Positions 1 to 12,545 of a stretch of 64,000 nt of DNA are shown here, piece after piece; positions within the stretch are counted from its first letter, which is position 1, and each line of letters opens with the position of its first letter. The stretch spans positions 50,001 through 114,000 of the forward strand of contig JAODUO010000437.1 in the NCBI GenBank assembly GCA_025642075.2, read 5' to 3'. The position numbers were made by a program, and so were the translations under genes. The notes beneath the pieces were generated by a model. It had not been told where the DNA came from. It was given only the letters and a program-made list of their open reading frames with translations, and did not search any database. Origin of the DNA: Ridgeia piscesae (lineage: Eukaryota; Annelida; Polychaeta; Sabellida; Siboglinidae).

Positions 1-480
1 GTAATGTACAACATATTATGGGAAAGATACAATACATAATGGTAAAGACAATACAGTATTATACAATTCCATAATTGGTGAGTCGCTGCTGCTGTTAAAG
101 GGACATACAGGAAGTCATGTAACTTGTAAGGCGCTATGCCCTTTTCAAACCAAAATACAATACATAGCAGCTGTAATAAGAGTTACAATATAGAATAGAA
201 AGTAAGAGTAATGGTAATTTTTAACACTGTGATAACTGTTCATAAATACGAAGAAAGTAACGTCGACTTGAATCTTTTCTTAAATTGTTGCAATCTTGGT
301 AACTGTATTATTTCACTTGCTAGACCGTTCCAAATGTGTACATCTCTGACAGTAATTGACAGTAGTCTGTGGGTGGTGTTCGCTTTTTTAACATAAAGTA
401 GTTTACTTTGTTTGGTGTCATGCTACGGCTGCAGTTGGTGTTAGCCTATGAAGCCAAAAAATGTTCTTCCTGGGAAAATA
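1..480. other. No gene seen
   Basis: AT-rich sequence with only short chance frames. The RTE-like LINE to the right is on the minus strand, so its 3' UTR should run into this stretch, but no clear 3' end or target-site duplication was found. Confidence 0.5.
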
Positions 481-516
481 TAAAGACACACGTACACTTC
501 TGATATGGTATTCATA

Positions 517-2240
517 TCACCAAAATCGCCACAAGGTTCTGTCTTTTGCTGAGGCCTGGGCCTCACCCCAGGACAGCCCCATCTCTTTCAGCTCGGCCAT
601 TACTGATTGTCGCCATGTCATCTTTGGCCGTCCTCGTTTCCTTTTTCCAGGTGGTGTCCATCTCAGTGCCACTTTGGGGATGCTGTCTTGGGGCATTCGC
701 TGAACATGCCCTAGCCATCTTAGTCGTCTGCGTTTGATTTCGAGGACAGCACTGTTGCAACCCGTCTTCTTATAGAGGTCCACGTTAGAAATTTTATTTG
801 GCCAGAATATTCGGCAGATCTTTCTTAGGCATCTATTATGGAACGCATCGATCTTGGCTATGTTGTCTTTTACCACTCGCCAGCACTCTGAGCCATACAG
901 TAGGATGAACTTCACATTACTGTTGTAAAGTCTTATCTTTGTTTTGGTGGTGTACTGGTTAGACTTCCAAATGTTCTGCAGTTTGGCGAATGCACAGCGG
1001 GCTTTACCGAGTCTTGCCTTGATGTATTTTTGGCCTCCATTGTCTTTGCTGATGAGACTACCCAGGTAAGTAAAGTTCTGTACAAACTCAAGTGGTTCAC
1101 CATTTACGGTAATAGGTGCGGTTGGTGTGGTGTTGATGCTCATCACTTGTGTCTTGGATGTATTGATGGTAAGCCCAGTTTGCTTTGCATATCTCTTTAA
1201 TCGATCATTTTTTTCCTGCAGATGGTCCAGTTTTATTGATAGAAATGCAAGGTCATCGGCAAAGTCGAGGTCTTCTAACTGGGAAAAGAGAGTCCACTGG
1301 ATACCCCTGAGTTTATCTGATGTAGTTTTCCGCATAACCCAGGCGATGACGACCAAGAAGAGGATGGGCGAGATGATACATCCCTGTCTAACACCTGATT
1401 TCACTGTGAACCACTCGGACGATGTATTACTGAGGATGACACTGCATTCAAAGTGGTTGTAGAACGTCTCTATCAGTGGAACAATCTTTAGAGGTACTCC
1501 ATAGGATCTTAGGATCTTCCACAGAGTGTCATGGTGGATACTGTCAAAGGCCTTTTTGAAATCAATGAAGTTGATATACAGTGGGCAGTTCCATTCTAGA
1601 GTCTGCTCTATGATGTTTCTCAATGCAAAGATCTGATCAGTGCACCCTCTTCTCTTCCGGAATCCCGCTTGTTCTTGCCTCAGCTTCTTGTCGATAGCTC
1701 TCTCGATTCTTCCAAGAAGGATTCTACAGAAGACTTTGCTGGGGATGGACAAGAGTGTAATTCCTCGCCAATTGTCACAGACTTGGAGGTTGCCTTTCTT
1801 AGGGATCTTTATAATGAGTCCTTTGCCCCAGTCACTTTGGATAGTCTCTTTGTCCCAAATGGTGTCGAACAAGTTAGTCAGGACTCTTGTAGCTGTACTG
1901 AGGTCGGCCTTCAACATTTCAGCATGAATGGAGTCTACACCTGGGGCTTTTCCACTCTTCATAGCTTTGATGGCATTTTAACTTATGCTTCTGTTGGGGG
2001 ACTGGTGTCGATGTTGAGGTCATCTGGCACTGGTGGAGGGTCGGCGGGTTCATCTGGCTGAGGGTGGTTCAGGACATCACAGAAATATTCAACCCATCTA
2101 TCAGCTTGTTCACGTTCAGTTGTAATAGTGCTGCCATCTTTGCCTTTCACAGGGGCAGATTGAGTAGCGTAGTTACCACAGAGATGTTTGGTGATCTTGT
2201 AGACAGTGCTCAGTTCACCTCTTGCTGCAGCACTCTCAGC
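517..2240 (-). pseudogene. LINE reverse transcriptase domain (broken N-terminus)
   Basis: A 481-codon open stretch (1962-517) covers the RT palm and fingers: GKAPGVDS, RQEQAGFRKRRG, FIDFKKAFDSIHHDT, SGVRQGCIISP and DFADDLAFLS. It continues into thumb-like sequence and a basic tail. Upstream, 2240-1987 reads the usual linker (ATQSAPVKGKDGSTITTE) in another frame with a stop near 1986 and a one-base shift. A homologous linker of about 130 codons lies at 2647-2249. The RT core itself looks intact, so the copy is probably fairly young. Confidence 0.85.
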
Positions 2241-2656
2241 TTCTGCTGCTAGCCTTCTACGTAGGACCTCTTTTCATTCCTGGCACTCTTCTTCACTTCC
2301 TTGTCTTTGCCTTTGTATGCTTCTTGGACTTGTTGTTGGAGTCTCGCTGATTTGGTGCTCAGCATCTTGATTTTGAGTTGTTTCCGCTCCTCAATCTTTT
2401 TCCATGTTTCCGGTGTTAGCCATTCCTTGTGGTTCTTCTTCTTGTGACCCAAGACTTTGGCAGCTACTTCGACATAGGTCTTCTTGATGGTGTCCCACGT
2501 GTTGGTAGCGTCGTGATCAGTATCCTCTGATGTGTCTGTTAATGCACGGAAGCGGTTTCTCAGCTCCAAAACGAACTCCTGTTTGGTGACTGGGCATGCG
2601 AGTCTTGTGACATCTAGTTGTTTACGGCGCTGACTCTCTGGTACCACTTTGTGAAG

Positions 2657-3422
2657 CTACAACTTGACGCGTGCGGTTACCAAATAGTGGTCACTATAAA
2701 TGTCAGCTCCACGGCAAACTCTCACATCTTGAAGGGACCTACGCCATTTTCCATTGATGATAATGTGGTCGATTTGATTGCTTGTCCTACCATCAGGTGA
2801 TTTCCAGGTGAGCTTGTGGATGTCCCGGTGTGCAAAGATGGTACCTCCAATTACATAGTTGTTGTTCAAGCAGTAGTCAACAAGGCGTTCACCATTGTCA
2901 TTCATCACGTCACAACCATGTTTGCCCATGGCTCTTTCGCAGTTGGAGTTATCAGAACCAACTTTGGCATTCATGTCTCCGATGATCAGAAGCATGTCAT
3001 GTTGTGGCACTTTGGCGACTGCTCGTACCAGTCTTCCTTGTCCCCTTTGTCAGATTCATTGGTTGGGGCGTAACACAGAATGACTGTAAGCTTGCAGTGT
3101 TTGGAGTTGGAGCGTGTTTCATTATCCTATCGCTGATCGGTTCCCATTCCAGCAAGGTGTTGGCCTTCTGTTTGGAGATTACAAGGGCTACACCACGGAT
3201 GTGTGTGTCCTCATGTCCTGAGTATAGTATGGTTGAACTATCATGGCTCACCTGTCGCCCGGACCCAGTCCATCGACACTCGCTAACCCCTAGGATGTCC
3301 AGTCTATATAGTTTCATCTCGCGGATGACTTGTGCTAACTTTGAGGCCTCGTTCATTGTACGGACATTCCATGTCCCTATGCTGATCTTAGTTTTTGGGC
3401 CCGAGCAAACTATCTGTCGCAC
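2657..3422 (-). pseudogene. LINE apurinic/apyrimidinic-type endonuclease domain (frameshifted)
   Basis: The N-terminal part (3422 to about 3100) has the GTWNVRTM opening and a DILGVSECRWTGSG motif. The frame then shifts by one base near 3100, after which CYAPTNESDKGDK and IIGDMNAKVGSDN (the Asp-Asn catalytic stretch) and the SDHYLV motif follow in the second frame (3090-2657). All motifs of an exonuclease/endonuclease/phosphatase fold are visible, but one protein cannot be read through. No in-frame ATG is obvious at the start; the natural start probably lies in the upstream GC-rich leader, where an ATG at 3573 opens a separate frame. Confidence 0.8.
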
Positions 3423-3744
3423 ACCTGCCTTCCTGGTGTAGGCTTTCAGCAGGTGTTGTTATACTGCCAGGCTGGCTCAAGTCTGCTATGGGGCCCCTTG
3501 TAGTAGTTTCCATTTTTTTAGTTTCTGTAACATAATTTATTTTATAGGGTGGGGTTGTTAGCCCCACGCCCAACCCCCAACCTGGAGGACCAGGTGGTGG
3601 GTTTCGTCTGGTCCCTCCCCTGATACCTGCCCGGCTTGGTTAAACCTGCCAGGGGCTTTAGCCCCCGCCGGTATAGCTCCCAGAGTCCTTGAGACACGCA
3701 CGCCTCCTCACCACCAACAAGGTATCAGCACGGAGAGGAAGAAA

Positions 3745-4094
3745 TTAGTAATATTAATTGTTAATGAGAGCACGGAAAGCACAAATATTCAGGTATGTAT
3801 ATTTTTTGTATCAGTTAGTACAAAGAACACGTACACGTAGTCTACCACTTATATAATTAATAGGTACATGTGTTCTCAAACGGCCGTCAAGATTCGTAAA
3901 TAGTAAATTTCCAACGATTGTGGTGACTGCTGTGATAGCGGCACTAAGTCCTAAATATGTAATTGGAGCCACTGACCCCACCCACCCTTTGCAAAACTGA
4001 AAGTTTGTATATATTAATTACAATGTTGTTTTAAATAAAAGGCTTACTTCCACTATTACTTATTTATTAGTCATACAATAAAAGTATGTATATG

Positions 4095-4161
<67 letters not shown>

Positions 4162-5165
4162 AAATATGTTTATTGTATTCACTAAAATTACCATTAATTA
4201 TACTTTTGTCGGGGTCATAAATTAAGTTCTTGTTTGTATTCTTGTGGTATCACAATAAAAGGGATAAACGTAGTCAAACTCTAAATCAATCATCAATATT
4301 CAAGCTATCAGCAGATAGATGGATAGATATAACAGGAAGCAAGATGGATAATTAAGGATATAATGTCATGCTATGAAGTGGCGGTATTGTGGTATTTTAT
4401 ATATGTGATATTTTAAATAGCCAGAGGGAGCAAGAGACAAAATATACTATTGTGATAATCTCTAGTGCCCTGAATCTCTGCATGTTAACACTTGTCCTTG
4501 CGGTGTACCCAATGAATACGCCAGTTTCCGGTAACAGAACCATTCGATTTCTGTTTAAACTTTAAGCACGAATAGTATGCAAGTGTCACCAAATGATTTA
4601 TAAATCAATTAACAACGTATCGATACTATTAATCAGAACCGCTTATTTCATCAATGGCATGCAAGCAGAGTGTCAAACAAGTTGGTTTTAGAGAAATACT
4701 TATAATATATTCAGAGATCCCGGCGTACACGTAACGCAATATAACCTGGTCGCGTTGTTATGTGTATGTCCCCTTTGCGACTCTTGCATTTGGAACACAA
4801 GTACGAATTTGGTTAGCGAATCGCGTCGTTGCGTGTATGCCGGTAAAATAAATAGCGTCTGCGACGTATGTTTTGCATTCAAAAAATGCTTGAGGTATTT
4901 GGCCAATCAGAAGTCACTGGAAAGGCCGGAAATAGAGATAAAACGGTAAAAAGTATTTGGGATTTGTAAAATATTCAAAATTAAATTCGGTATGGTATTA
5001 ATCACGTCCATAATGTCGGGCTTGTGTCACGTGATGTTTATGTAAAAACGATGCATAGCCTGAAGTTCTAGATTTGTTCGTAAATATTTTCATGTTTATT
5101 AATGTCATATATAAACATTGACCATGATTATTATACTTATGTCGTTACCTTGCGGACATTGTATT
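3745..5165. other. Intergenic, with a (TA)n microsatellite at about 4096-4160
   Basis: No coding signal was recognised. The stretch is AT-rich and holds one pure TA array of about 65 bp. Confidence 0.6.
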
Positions 5166-5167
5166 CG

Positions 5168-5455
5168 TTATGTTATGAAATATGGTATGTAATATTCCCG
5201 TCGTTTTGCAAATTTGCAAATGTCAGGGAAACGTAACGTGATTGCAACCCTTTCGACTGGTGGCATGCACGCTCGCACGCTTGCCTTTTGTTTTATGATG
5301 GCAGAATAAACCAAGTCCACCAAAGTCCAAGGGGTTTGAACACTTCCAAGATCATATTGAGGAGGCCACGAAATGAAACGTCGTCGGTCTTGCACAAGAT
5401 TGTCATAAGCATCTTGTTCATCGTGCCTTAAGAACCATTGTTTTTTGTTCGGCAT
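5168..5455 (-). pseudogene. Possible PIF/Harbinger-type transposase fragment
   Basis: The minus-strand reading has the spacing of the N-terminal region of HARBI1-like nucleases: an FLRHDEQDAYDNLVQ-like stretch, then about 45 residues later PPVERVAITLRF, matching the usual pattern (P.ERL.. TLRFLATG). After TLRF the similarity stops, so the copy is truncated or shifted. About 95 codons only. No DDE residues are present. It could be chance similarity; confidence is low. Confidence 0.3.
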
Positions 5456-6130
5456 GAATGACGATGGTCTCTTTCTTCTCTGCCGACAACGTCGGATGAT
5501 CGTCTAGATGCTAGACGATCATAGCTCGCAATTGATTTGCAAATAACCCCGCCATTGTCGAATAGTTTCCTAAGATTCCGCCAGGCAGTGGAGGCAGATC
5601 CAGCCCCCACCAGCAGGGGTGCATGCATGTTAATTAACCTGAAGCAGCTTCCAATTGGTACGTGCCTGTTTGGCTTTGAACGGTCGCACAGGTAACAATG
5701 CCACGTATATTCCCAAAGAAAATTTACAAATAAACACCAAAAAACTCCGTCGGCCGTTATGTGTATGTCGGGCACAAGACGATAATCACGTATTCAGACT
5801 TCACGCGCCAGCCCAAACAGAAGGGTGCGTTATCGATATCGTGTTTAAAATCGTCACTACTCCACAGGTAAAGAAGATGGCCGCTGTTGGATAGACGACG
5901 TCTGGGGCGCGTAGGAGCAGTTGTGTTTTTAAGTGTCGAATGTTAAGAAACTTCTTGTGGAAGACTGCGGTGACGGCTGCAGTAACGCGCGGAGAGTAAG
6001 TACATTTACTCTACCGTTCGAAACTGATTCTAAGGCCTCTTATAGCAGCACAAATTAAAACTTCTACATAAACCTAGACACTGACTGGCCGGCGCGTGGC
6101 AGCGGGCTGGCTATCAAGTAACACCTGCAG
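5456..6130. other. No gene recognised
   Basis: A minus-strand open frame of 115 codons (5775-5428) matches nothing I know and has no convincing splice or start context. A small perfect palindrome (GATCGTCTAG/CTAGACGATC) lies near 5500-5521. The 5' UTR of the plus-strand LINE may begin in this interval. Confidence 0.4.
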
Positions 6131-6183
6131 CAGTGTATTACGCAACATCAGCACAGCGCGCGGCTCCAGCACAGCGCGTAACA

Positions 6184-6880
6184 ATGGCCACTGGCAAGCA
6201 AGGTAAACAACTTAGGTCTGCTCGTGGCAGCAGTGACAATGACATGTTGGATGCGATAAAGGAAGCGCTTCATGATGACAATATCTTAGCCGGCTTGGCA
6301 AAACGGAACAGTCCTAAAGGAGATCATCGCTGCACGACTGAACGCTATGGACAAGTCGGTGCGTGACAAGGATGAACAAATCAAGCAGCTGGAGGAGCTT
6401 GTGAACGAGTTGATGCCCAGTTAGATCACATGGAACAGTACAGTAGACGGTCCTCAGTTCGAGTGACTGGCATTAAGGAACACGATGGCGAAGACCTTGA
6501 TCGGATTGTAACCAACCTGATATACGACACGAATGTCCAAGATATGAATATCAACAATATCAATCGTATGCACCGCGTAGGGCCCCGAAACTCGTTGACA
6601 AACAAAAGCATGCGCGACAAATCATAATCAAGTTCAAAGATTATCAATCGAAAAAACCTTCACCAAAGCAAGGAAATCTCTCCGAGACAAGCACCCGAAT
6701 GTGTATATCGCAGAGGACCTCACTAAGGCAAGATCCAGGCTACTATATATACAAGAACGTTGAAGAAAGCACGCAAAGTTCAAGACTGCTGGTCATATGA
6801 TGGGAGGATTACGATCAAAGACTTGCAGGGGAAAATCGGCAACGTTAATATAGAAGATGACCTGAACAGATTCTAGACAC
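6184..6880 (+). pseudogene. LINE ORF1-like protein (frameshifted)
   Basis: Starts around the ATG at 6184 (MATGKQGKQLRSARG). After a shift near 6310-6420 it continues as HMEQYSRRSSVRVTGIKEH, NRMHRVGPRN and a lysine-rich C-terminal part ending near 6876. The 'MEQYSRRSSVRI.GI' block followed by a HRVG motif is the hallmark of the RNA-binding ORF1 protein that accompanies many invertebrate LINEs. A short coiled-coil-like stretch precedes it. Several stops prevent one continuous product. Confidence 0.75.
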
Positions 6881-7160
6881 TGCTGTATGTAGCACTACTA
6901 CACTTGACAATCAGATGGATTGCACACTTGCTATGTGCAGAGTCATCCGACATTATTTCGACAAGTTTCGTTTAGAAAGAACATTCTGTTCAGAATATTC
7001 TGCTCCATCCAAACCCACGGGCAATCGTTGGACTCTAGCCTGCCTAATTATATTGTTCTTTCTTTTTACAAACGTATTCTTCTTACTAGACCCTCCAGAA
7101 ATGGCGGAAGAGTATCGTTATACATTCACAAAAATTATGATTACGTAGAGAAGCCAAACT

Positions 7161-7514
7161 ATGACTGAGCTTATAGAATGTCTTTTTGTTGAGGAAATTG
7201 TCCAAACCATAAAACACAAAAGAAAAATATTGGTCGACATAGTGTACAGACCCCCAAATAGAAGCATTAGTGCATTTACAGAACAAATCACAAATAGTGT
7301 ACGTACATTAAGAATTGAAAACAAACAATGTTATATAATGGGCGATTTTAACATAAATTTGTTAAACTATGATCACCATATGGAAACTCATGATTATGTA
7401 GATGCAATGTTTTCCAATTCATTAATACCTCAAATTACTAATCCGACTAGAATTACAGCAACTACAACCACATTGATAGATAATATTTATAGTAATGCCA
7501 TTCTTGGTGAATAA
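7161..7514 (+). pseudogene. LINE endonuclease fragment
   Basis: 117 codons with DIVYRPPNRSISAF, then YIMGDFNINLL (catalytic Asp-Asn) and NPTRITATTTTLIDNIYSN, the C-terminal half of an APE-type LINE endonuclease. The N-terminal half lies in other frames between 6915 and 7160. The SDH motif follows in another frame near 7545 (YPDISDHLPIFI). Clearly decayed. Confidence 0.8.
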
Positions 7515-8109
7515 AATCAACTTCAAAGAATATTATACCCAGATATTTCTGATCATTTACCAATATTTATATTAACCACTAATAAATAATGATAAACAAG
7601 ACTATGTTACAATAGAGACTAGAAAATATACTCATCATACTATATCCTTATTCAAAAGCATCATAGAGGCAGCATGTTGGAAAGATGTCTATGCATGTTA
7701 AGATCCCCAAGTAAAAGCATGGATTACCAAAAGGTTTAGAAATGCCATAACAATTTACCACAAACTATGAATATTAAAAAACTGCATTTAATGAAACCAA
7801 TTATAAAAAATACAAAAACAAACTAACGTAACTTATTAAAATAGCAGAGCGCTATCACTATCAAAAGGAATTTGACAAGCACAAGAGTGACCTGAACGAA
7901 ATGTGGCAAATGATACGAGAAATGATTGGCAAGAACACGCCATCACAGCAAAACCAAGAATTTTTTTAAATGACACGAGATAGGCAATTAATAGATGATA
8001 AATTTAATGAATACTTCACGACCATTGGTTCAGAATTAACCAAGGACATAACAACCGTTACAAAAAAGCCTGAGGATTATCTTGATGGAATTTATAAAAA
8101 CTCAATGTT

Positions 8110-8760
8110 TTTAGCACCTACAATCACAATTTTTATTAAAGGAGATGCTACACTAATCAGTAACTATAGACCAATTTCCGTATTACCGGTATTTTCTAAA
8201 ATATTTGACAAACTTGTATATGGTAACTAATTCAATATATTGATAAACATAATATTTTGTAAAATTATCAATTTGGATTCAAAAAAGGATATTCTACTTA
8301 CATGGCTTTAACAACATTAACTGATAAAATAACAAGTGCAATGGACAAAGGAGAACACATAATAGGACTTTTTTATTTCGCCAAAGCATTTGATACAGTG
8401 AACCATGACATCTTATTAAGAAAACTAAACCATTATGGAATAAGAGGAACTGTCCTACAGTGGTTTCAAAGTAATCTATCTGGTAGAAAACATACAATAA
8501 GAATCAGTGAAACCAATTCTGAACTTAAAAATATAACTTGCGGAGTGCCACAAGGATCAATAGTAGGTCCTTTATTATTTCTGATCTATATAAATGATTT
8601 AAGTGCTGTGTCACAAATCACCTTTCCGATAATGTATGCAGATGACACTAATATTTTTATCCAAGGGAAAGCTTTGCAAAAATGGAGCATGATTTAAATA
8701 TTGAAATACAAAAAACTTTATTTTGGCTTAATGCTAATAAACATTCGTTAAATATTAAGA
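8110..8760 (+). pseudogene. LINE reverse transcriptase fragment
   Basis: Fingers: GDATLISNYRPISVLPVFSK near 8145-8205. After a stop the palm follows (8302-8697): FAKAFDTVNHDIL, GVPQGSIVGPLLFLIYIND and MYADDTNIF, the catalytic YADD box intact. The frame closes soon after. Interrupted by stops near 8229 and 8694. Confidence 0.85.
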
Positions 8761-8959
8761 ACATGCACAATGATATCTAGCAATATTCCTAGTGTAAGAA
8801 ACAGAATCAACAACCTTTATATAGATGGAATTCAAATAGACACTGTTAGCCATACCTAATTTCTGGGAGTGATAATAGATAATAAAATCAATTAGAGTGA
8901 ACATATAAAGTAGACATGTAAAAGAAATCTAAGAGTGAAGGCATTTTCTGGAAAATCAA

Positions 8960-9464
8960 GAACAAAGTGAACAAAACAACGTTGATTAACTTATATTATA
9001 AACTCATATACCCTTTTATTATATATTGTAATATAGTATGGGGAAGAGCCCCAACACTATATTTATCTAAAATTCATATATTGCAGAAACAAATCATTCG
9101 TATAATAAGACATGCTGAATTCAGAAGTCATACATATGTTTTATTTAAAGCACATCAAATTATGAACATATATTAACTGAGCAAATATATAACTTGTATA
9201 TTAATGTACAAACATAGCAGAGGTATGCTACCAGATATATTTAATGACATGTTCATGAAGCACACACTCTCACACAACTACAATATGAGAAAACATGTAG
9301 CTTACAAAATACCACATTGCAAAATCAATACCAAACAAAACACACTCACTTATGTTGGTCCAAAACTATGGAATACTGTTATTATGAAGAATCATACTGA
9401 TGATTGTACGTTTATGAATATATTCAAAAAGACAACGAAACAATACATATGGAGAACATATTAA
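8960..9464 (+). pseudogene. LINE ORF2 C-terminal region
   Basis: Two frames (8967-9176 and 9204-9464) carry the post-RT region: LINLYYKLIYPFIIYCNIVW and, later, THTYVLFKAHQIMNI and YVGPKLWNTV, typical of the C-terminus of CR1/Jockey-type ORF2. No function on its own. Confidence 0.75.
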
Positions 9465-10069
9465 CAAGAAACAATGCACAATTAGGATACAGAGGTACAA
9501 TTCAGTATAATAGTATGTATGAATAAGTGTGAATAGCATAACTAATAGCTAAACTGACAAAATGTATCATCATTTTTTTATGACATTTGTTTGATTAACT
9601 GTGGTATGCTCACATCAGCATAATTGCACCAAGGTGGCATACATGTTTTGTTGTTAATTGAAAAAAGGAATTATAAGCAGTTTACTTCTTTCCTGCTTAG
9701 TGTTGATTGTCTATTATGATTTGTATGTATATGTCATGTGTTTGTATTTAATATTGTTTCGGACAATCAGTCAGTAAAGCAATTGTGTTAAAAAAAACAT
9801 AACGCTGCAAAAAGAAAAAAAAAACGTCTTAATTTGAGAAAAGTTACTTTGTTTCAAGGTTGGAGGCGTCCTTTGCTCGTAGAGGTCAACATAGCTAATT
9901 AAACTAGTAAAAGGTCTATTCCATTTAAGATCCAACAGAAATTAACTTCGGTAAGACACGAAGTGATTATAACTTACAAATTATATTTAAACGGATACAA
10001 TATATGACCGGAAGCCACTGATTCACTACAATACACATATATAATGCTTTCGTTTGTTACCTTTCCTCA

Positions 10070-10245
10070 GGCTTAGACATAGCTGACTTACCCAATGAAA
10101 CTCCAATGAATGTGACAATAGTTGTCTTGTGGTTTTTGAATCTCCTCCGAATAAACCGTTTGTCAGTAAGAACGTTGTCACGTAGTCGTAATGTAGTTAC
10201 GAAATATGCGCTTGGTTACCTAATTACGTAATGGCGTAACGTGCA
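10070..10245 (+). repeat. Dispersed repeat A, copy 1
   Basis: Starts with TTAGACATAGCTGACTTACC and ends with GGCGTAACGTGCAATA. A clearly related copy lies at about 38195-38392. Both contain AGTTACGAAATATGC and TGGTTACC. The two copies diverge exactly where the MITE begins here, so 38.4 kb resembles an empty site. Confidence 0.7.
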
Positions 10246-10650
10246 ATAGGTCATGTACGTTTCGCGCTCGAAAACGAGGTTGGGGACACTTGGGGGCAGG
10301 AAGTCCATATTCTCCATGTTGACATATAGAACTTTATTTTGTTTTTGGTTGTAATAATCTCGATTTTCTCCAAATAGTGTTTCACAGTTATATTGTTCGA
10401 AGGATGATTACAAACAGAAGCAGCGGAACACTTTGCCGGTAACAATGATCACGGAAATCATGCTTTTAATCGATTATTAAATTGGTTGCCATGGCATCGC
10501 CGGCTAGTACGTATTGACTAGTAATGAAGAATGCCATCTTTCGCGCAGTACGCCCTATTTGGGGGCAAATATATACATTTAGACAACTTGAGCTTATCGA
10601 ACTGTTGTGAAACCACAACGTACAGCACTGTAAAATGCAGGGACATGTGC
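10246..10650 (+). mobile_element. MITE family M1, left part of a copy
   Basis: Shares about 400 bp with 14425-14850, including GCGAAAACGAGGC/TTGGGG-type start, the segment around GAACAATTTTGCCGGT-like sequence and the downstream CATTTAGACAACTTG and ACCACAACGTACA blocks. The left terminus (ATAGGTCATGTACGT) is a diverged version of the perfect terminus of the 14.4-kb copy. No coding capacity. Confidence 0.7.
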
Positions 10651-10702
10651 AGCCGTACTCGTTGTCGTTTTGAAGTGTTGTTGATACCTTGCCAGCAGTA
10701 TA

Positions 10703-10780
10703 GGACCTGTAAGTGGGTCACGACACATGGCGAAACTCCGTGCGACCGGAGCAGATTGGGGACTGGACACAAGGCACTCG
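10703..10780 (-). mobile_element. MITE family M1, right end in inverted orientation
   Basis: GGACCTGTAAGTGGGTCACG and the following 60 bases are the reverse complement of the right end of the 14.4-15.1 kb copy. Either the right part of the first copy was inverted, or a second truncated copy inserted beside it. Confidence 0.65.
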
Positions 10781-10859
10781 TACAAGTCTATCGTACGTGT
10801 ATCACCGCCTTTAGTCCGTTTCGTCAGAGCTAATACATCCGAGCTGTGGCTCGTCAACA

Positions 10860-11386
10860 CACAGCGCCCTTGAGCGGAATTGAGCGAGATCTGTGCGCCT
10901 TTGGTCCCATCGGGGGAGTGCCCCAGCTCCTACCTAATAGCTGTGGTTTCGTCGACTAAGCGCATACGATTATGCCATGAATATTAACGAGAACCGACTA
11001 GTGTGGCGTTCGAAATTTTTATTTGTTTTAAATCGTTGTCTCTTAATTTAATTGTTTAATTTCGTACAAAATATTAATGATTTGTTGATCTATATAACGC
11101 CTACCAAATTTAATATGACACCACATCCTTATATTCCCGCAGAAATGTCTATCGATGAAGTAATATCGGTAAAAAAGCGAAATATTACATTGTGTAGATA
11201 TAGGAGTTAGTCAACACTAAATGCAGTTTGATCGTAATGTGGTGGCGCCCAGTCCTCAATGATATCCAAGTTCGAAAAATTAAAAGAAAAATATAACGTG
11301 GCTCATCAAATCATAATCACATGTTCTCTTAATGGCATGTTCTTATTTTATGGCAATGGTTGTTCAAACGTTTCAATGCATCTTTT

Positions 11387-11469
<83 letters not shown>

Positions 11470-11975
11470 AATGGGATCTTTTAATTAGACCTTTTAATCA
11501 TACGGTCTGTAGTTCTCTGAATTGTTCCCGAACCTTTTTTTAATAACGTATGACGTTTGGTTCTTCCAATTATAAAGGCATTTTTGTATAACTAAGAATT
11601 GTGTAATGCGTTGTCTACCATGTTGTGATAGCATTTGTTCGTGCTAGTGTGTAATTGTACACGTGCGTGCATACACACCTGGGTACCTTTCTGACTATCG
11701 TACCTGAGTTTGTGTATGTACATAAGTTGATGTCTACATACGGGCGTACGCACGTGTATGAAAACATGCTCGGTACGTGAGTGCATGCATGCATACGAAC
11801 ATACGTGTACTACGTATGTGTTTGCGTGTGTGTGCGTTCGTGCGTGTGTGCCAATCTCCAGAACTCTTCCGGTTGCGCGCTCCCCTGAATATGTGTTTAT
11901 GATCATTGCACCTCCAAACCGTGTTTGCATATAAATGTAGAATGTATCAACCCAAAGAATCATAAATCTTGTCAT
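10860..11975. other. Intergenic; (TA)n at 11390-11463 and alternating purine-pyrimidine tract at 11640-11860
   Basis: No gene recognised. The 11640-11860 tract is rich in GTGTGCGTGCG-like steps, a sequence type that can adopt Z-DNA. The open frame across it on the minus strand is compositional. Confidence 0.5.
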
Positions 11976-11979
11976 TAAA

Positions 11980-12141
11980 ATGTTTCTACCACTAATCATA
12001 GTTATAGTGTGCACTGCATATGATTCATTAGACAATCGTTTCCAGACAAATGTTTTGCACAACCATTCGCGGTATGTGATTCGGCCTGTCAATTTACAAT
12101 CCACAGTTAGTATACCAGTTAACTCTAAAAAACATTTGAAG
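11980..12141 (+). CDS. Candidate first exon with a signal peptide (uncertain)
   Basis: An ATG with A at -3 opens MFLPLIIVIVCTAYDS, a plausible secretion signal, followed by about 35 polar residues. A possible donor (GAAG/GTATTA) lies at 12141/12142. No downstream exon was found and no family recognised, so this may be chance. Confidence 0.2.
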
Positions 12142-12545
12142 GTATTATTTTCATTATGCGTTGTTCCAATTAGGTTAAGAGAACGGGATGGACGTCGGTC
12201 ACAACATGTATAACATCCTACATTACAGGCACAACATATGTTTCACGATAATATTTCACGTGGCGTGTTTTCCGTTTCCATGACGACGTGTCAACTTTTC
12301 TTTGATTCATCAATCTGATTGTTCATGTAAAATCACTATTAATAAGAGTAACCAGTGATGTGTAAATATATCCGAACAGTATTTCTATCTTTGATAATAA
12401 ACCGCAACCTGTGCAAACGCCAACATTTTACACTTACAGCCGCACCATTTGAAAATAATCAGTCGCTACATCAACGACACCAGGCAGGAGAAGGTTAAAG
12501 GTCACTTCGAACGCAGTTCGGTCAGCGGCGGCGGCAAAGACCAAG

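Larger units (their letters stand above)
480..3745 (-). mobile_element. RTE/Proto2-like non-LTR retrotransposon, nearly full length, inactive
   Basis: Read on the minus strand, this holds in order a GC-rich 5' UTR-like segment (3740-3430), an endonuclease, a linker and a reverse transcriptase with a C-terminal basic tail. The endonuclease opens with the motif GTWNVRTMNEASKLAQ, typical of the family often mis-annotated as craniofacial development protein 2-like. The RT has GKAPGVDSIHAEML, FIDFKKAFDS and the catalytic FADD box, and ends with a GHVQRM / GRPKMTW tail. It is broken: a frameshift lies near 3100 inside the endonuclease, another break near 2249, and a stop plus frameshift near 1980. 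The family assignment rests on remembered motif patterns; RTE-X or Proto2 are both possible. Confidence 0.85.
6130..9800 (+). mobile_element. CR1/Jockey-superfamily LINE, full length but decayed
   Basis: Plus-strand order is ORF1-like protein (about 6190-6880), endonuclease (about 6950-7560), reverse transcriptase (about 8100-8760) and C-terminal region (8960-9464), then a 3' UTR ending near 9790 just before an A-rich stretch. Many frameshifts and stops separate the parts. The order and motifs fit a CR1/Jockey-type element; I cannot name the clade. Confidence 0.85.

Noticed and set aside
1127..2252. Plus-strand frames over the first LINE
   Set aside because: Antisense shadows of the reverse transcriptase.
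11592..12104. 170-codon minus-strand frame rich in His/Thr/Cys
   Set aside because: Crosses the GTGTGCG alternating tract; no start, splice or domain support.
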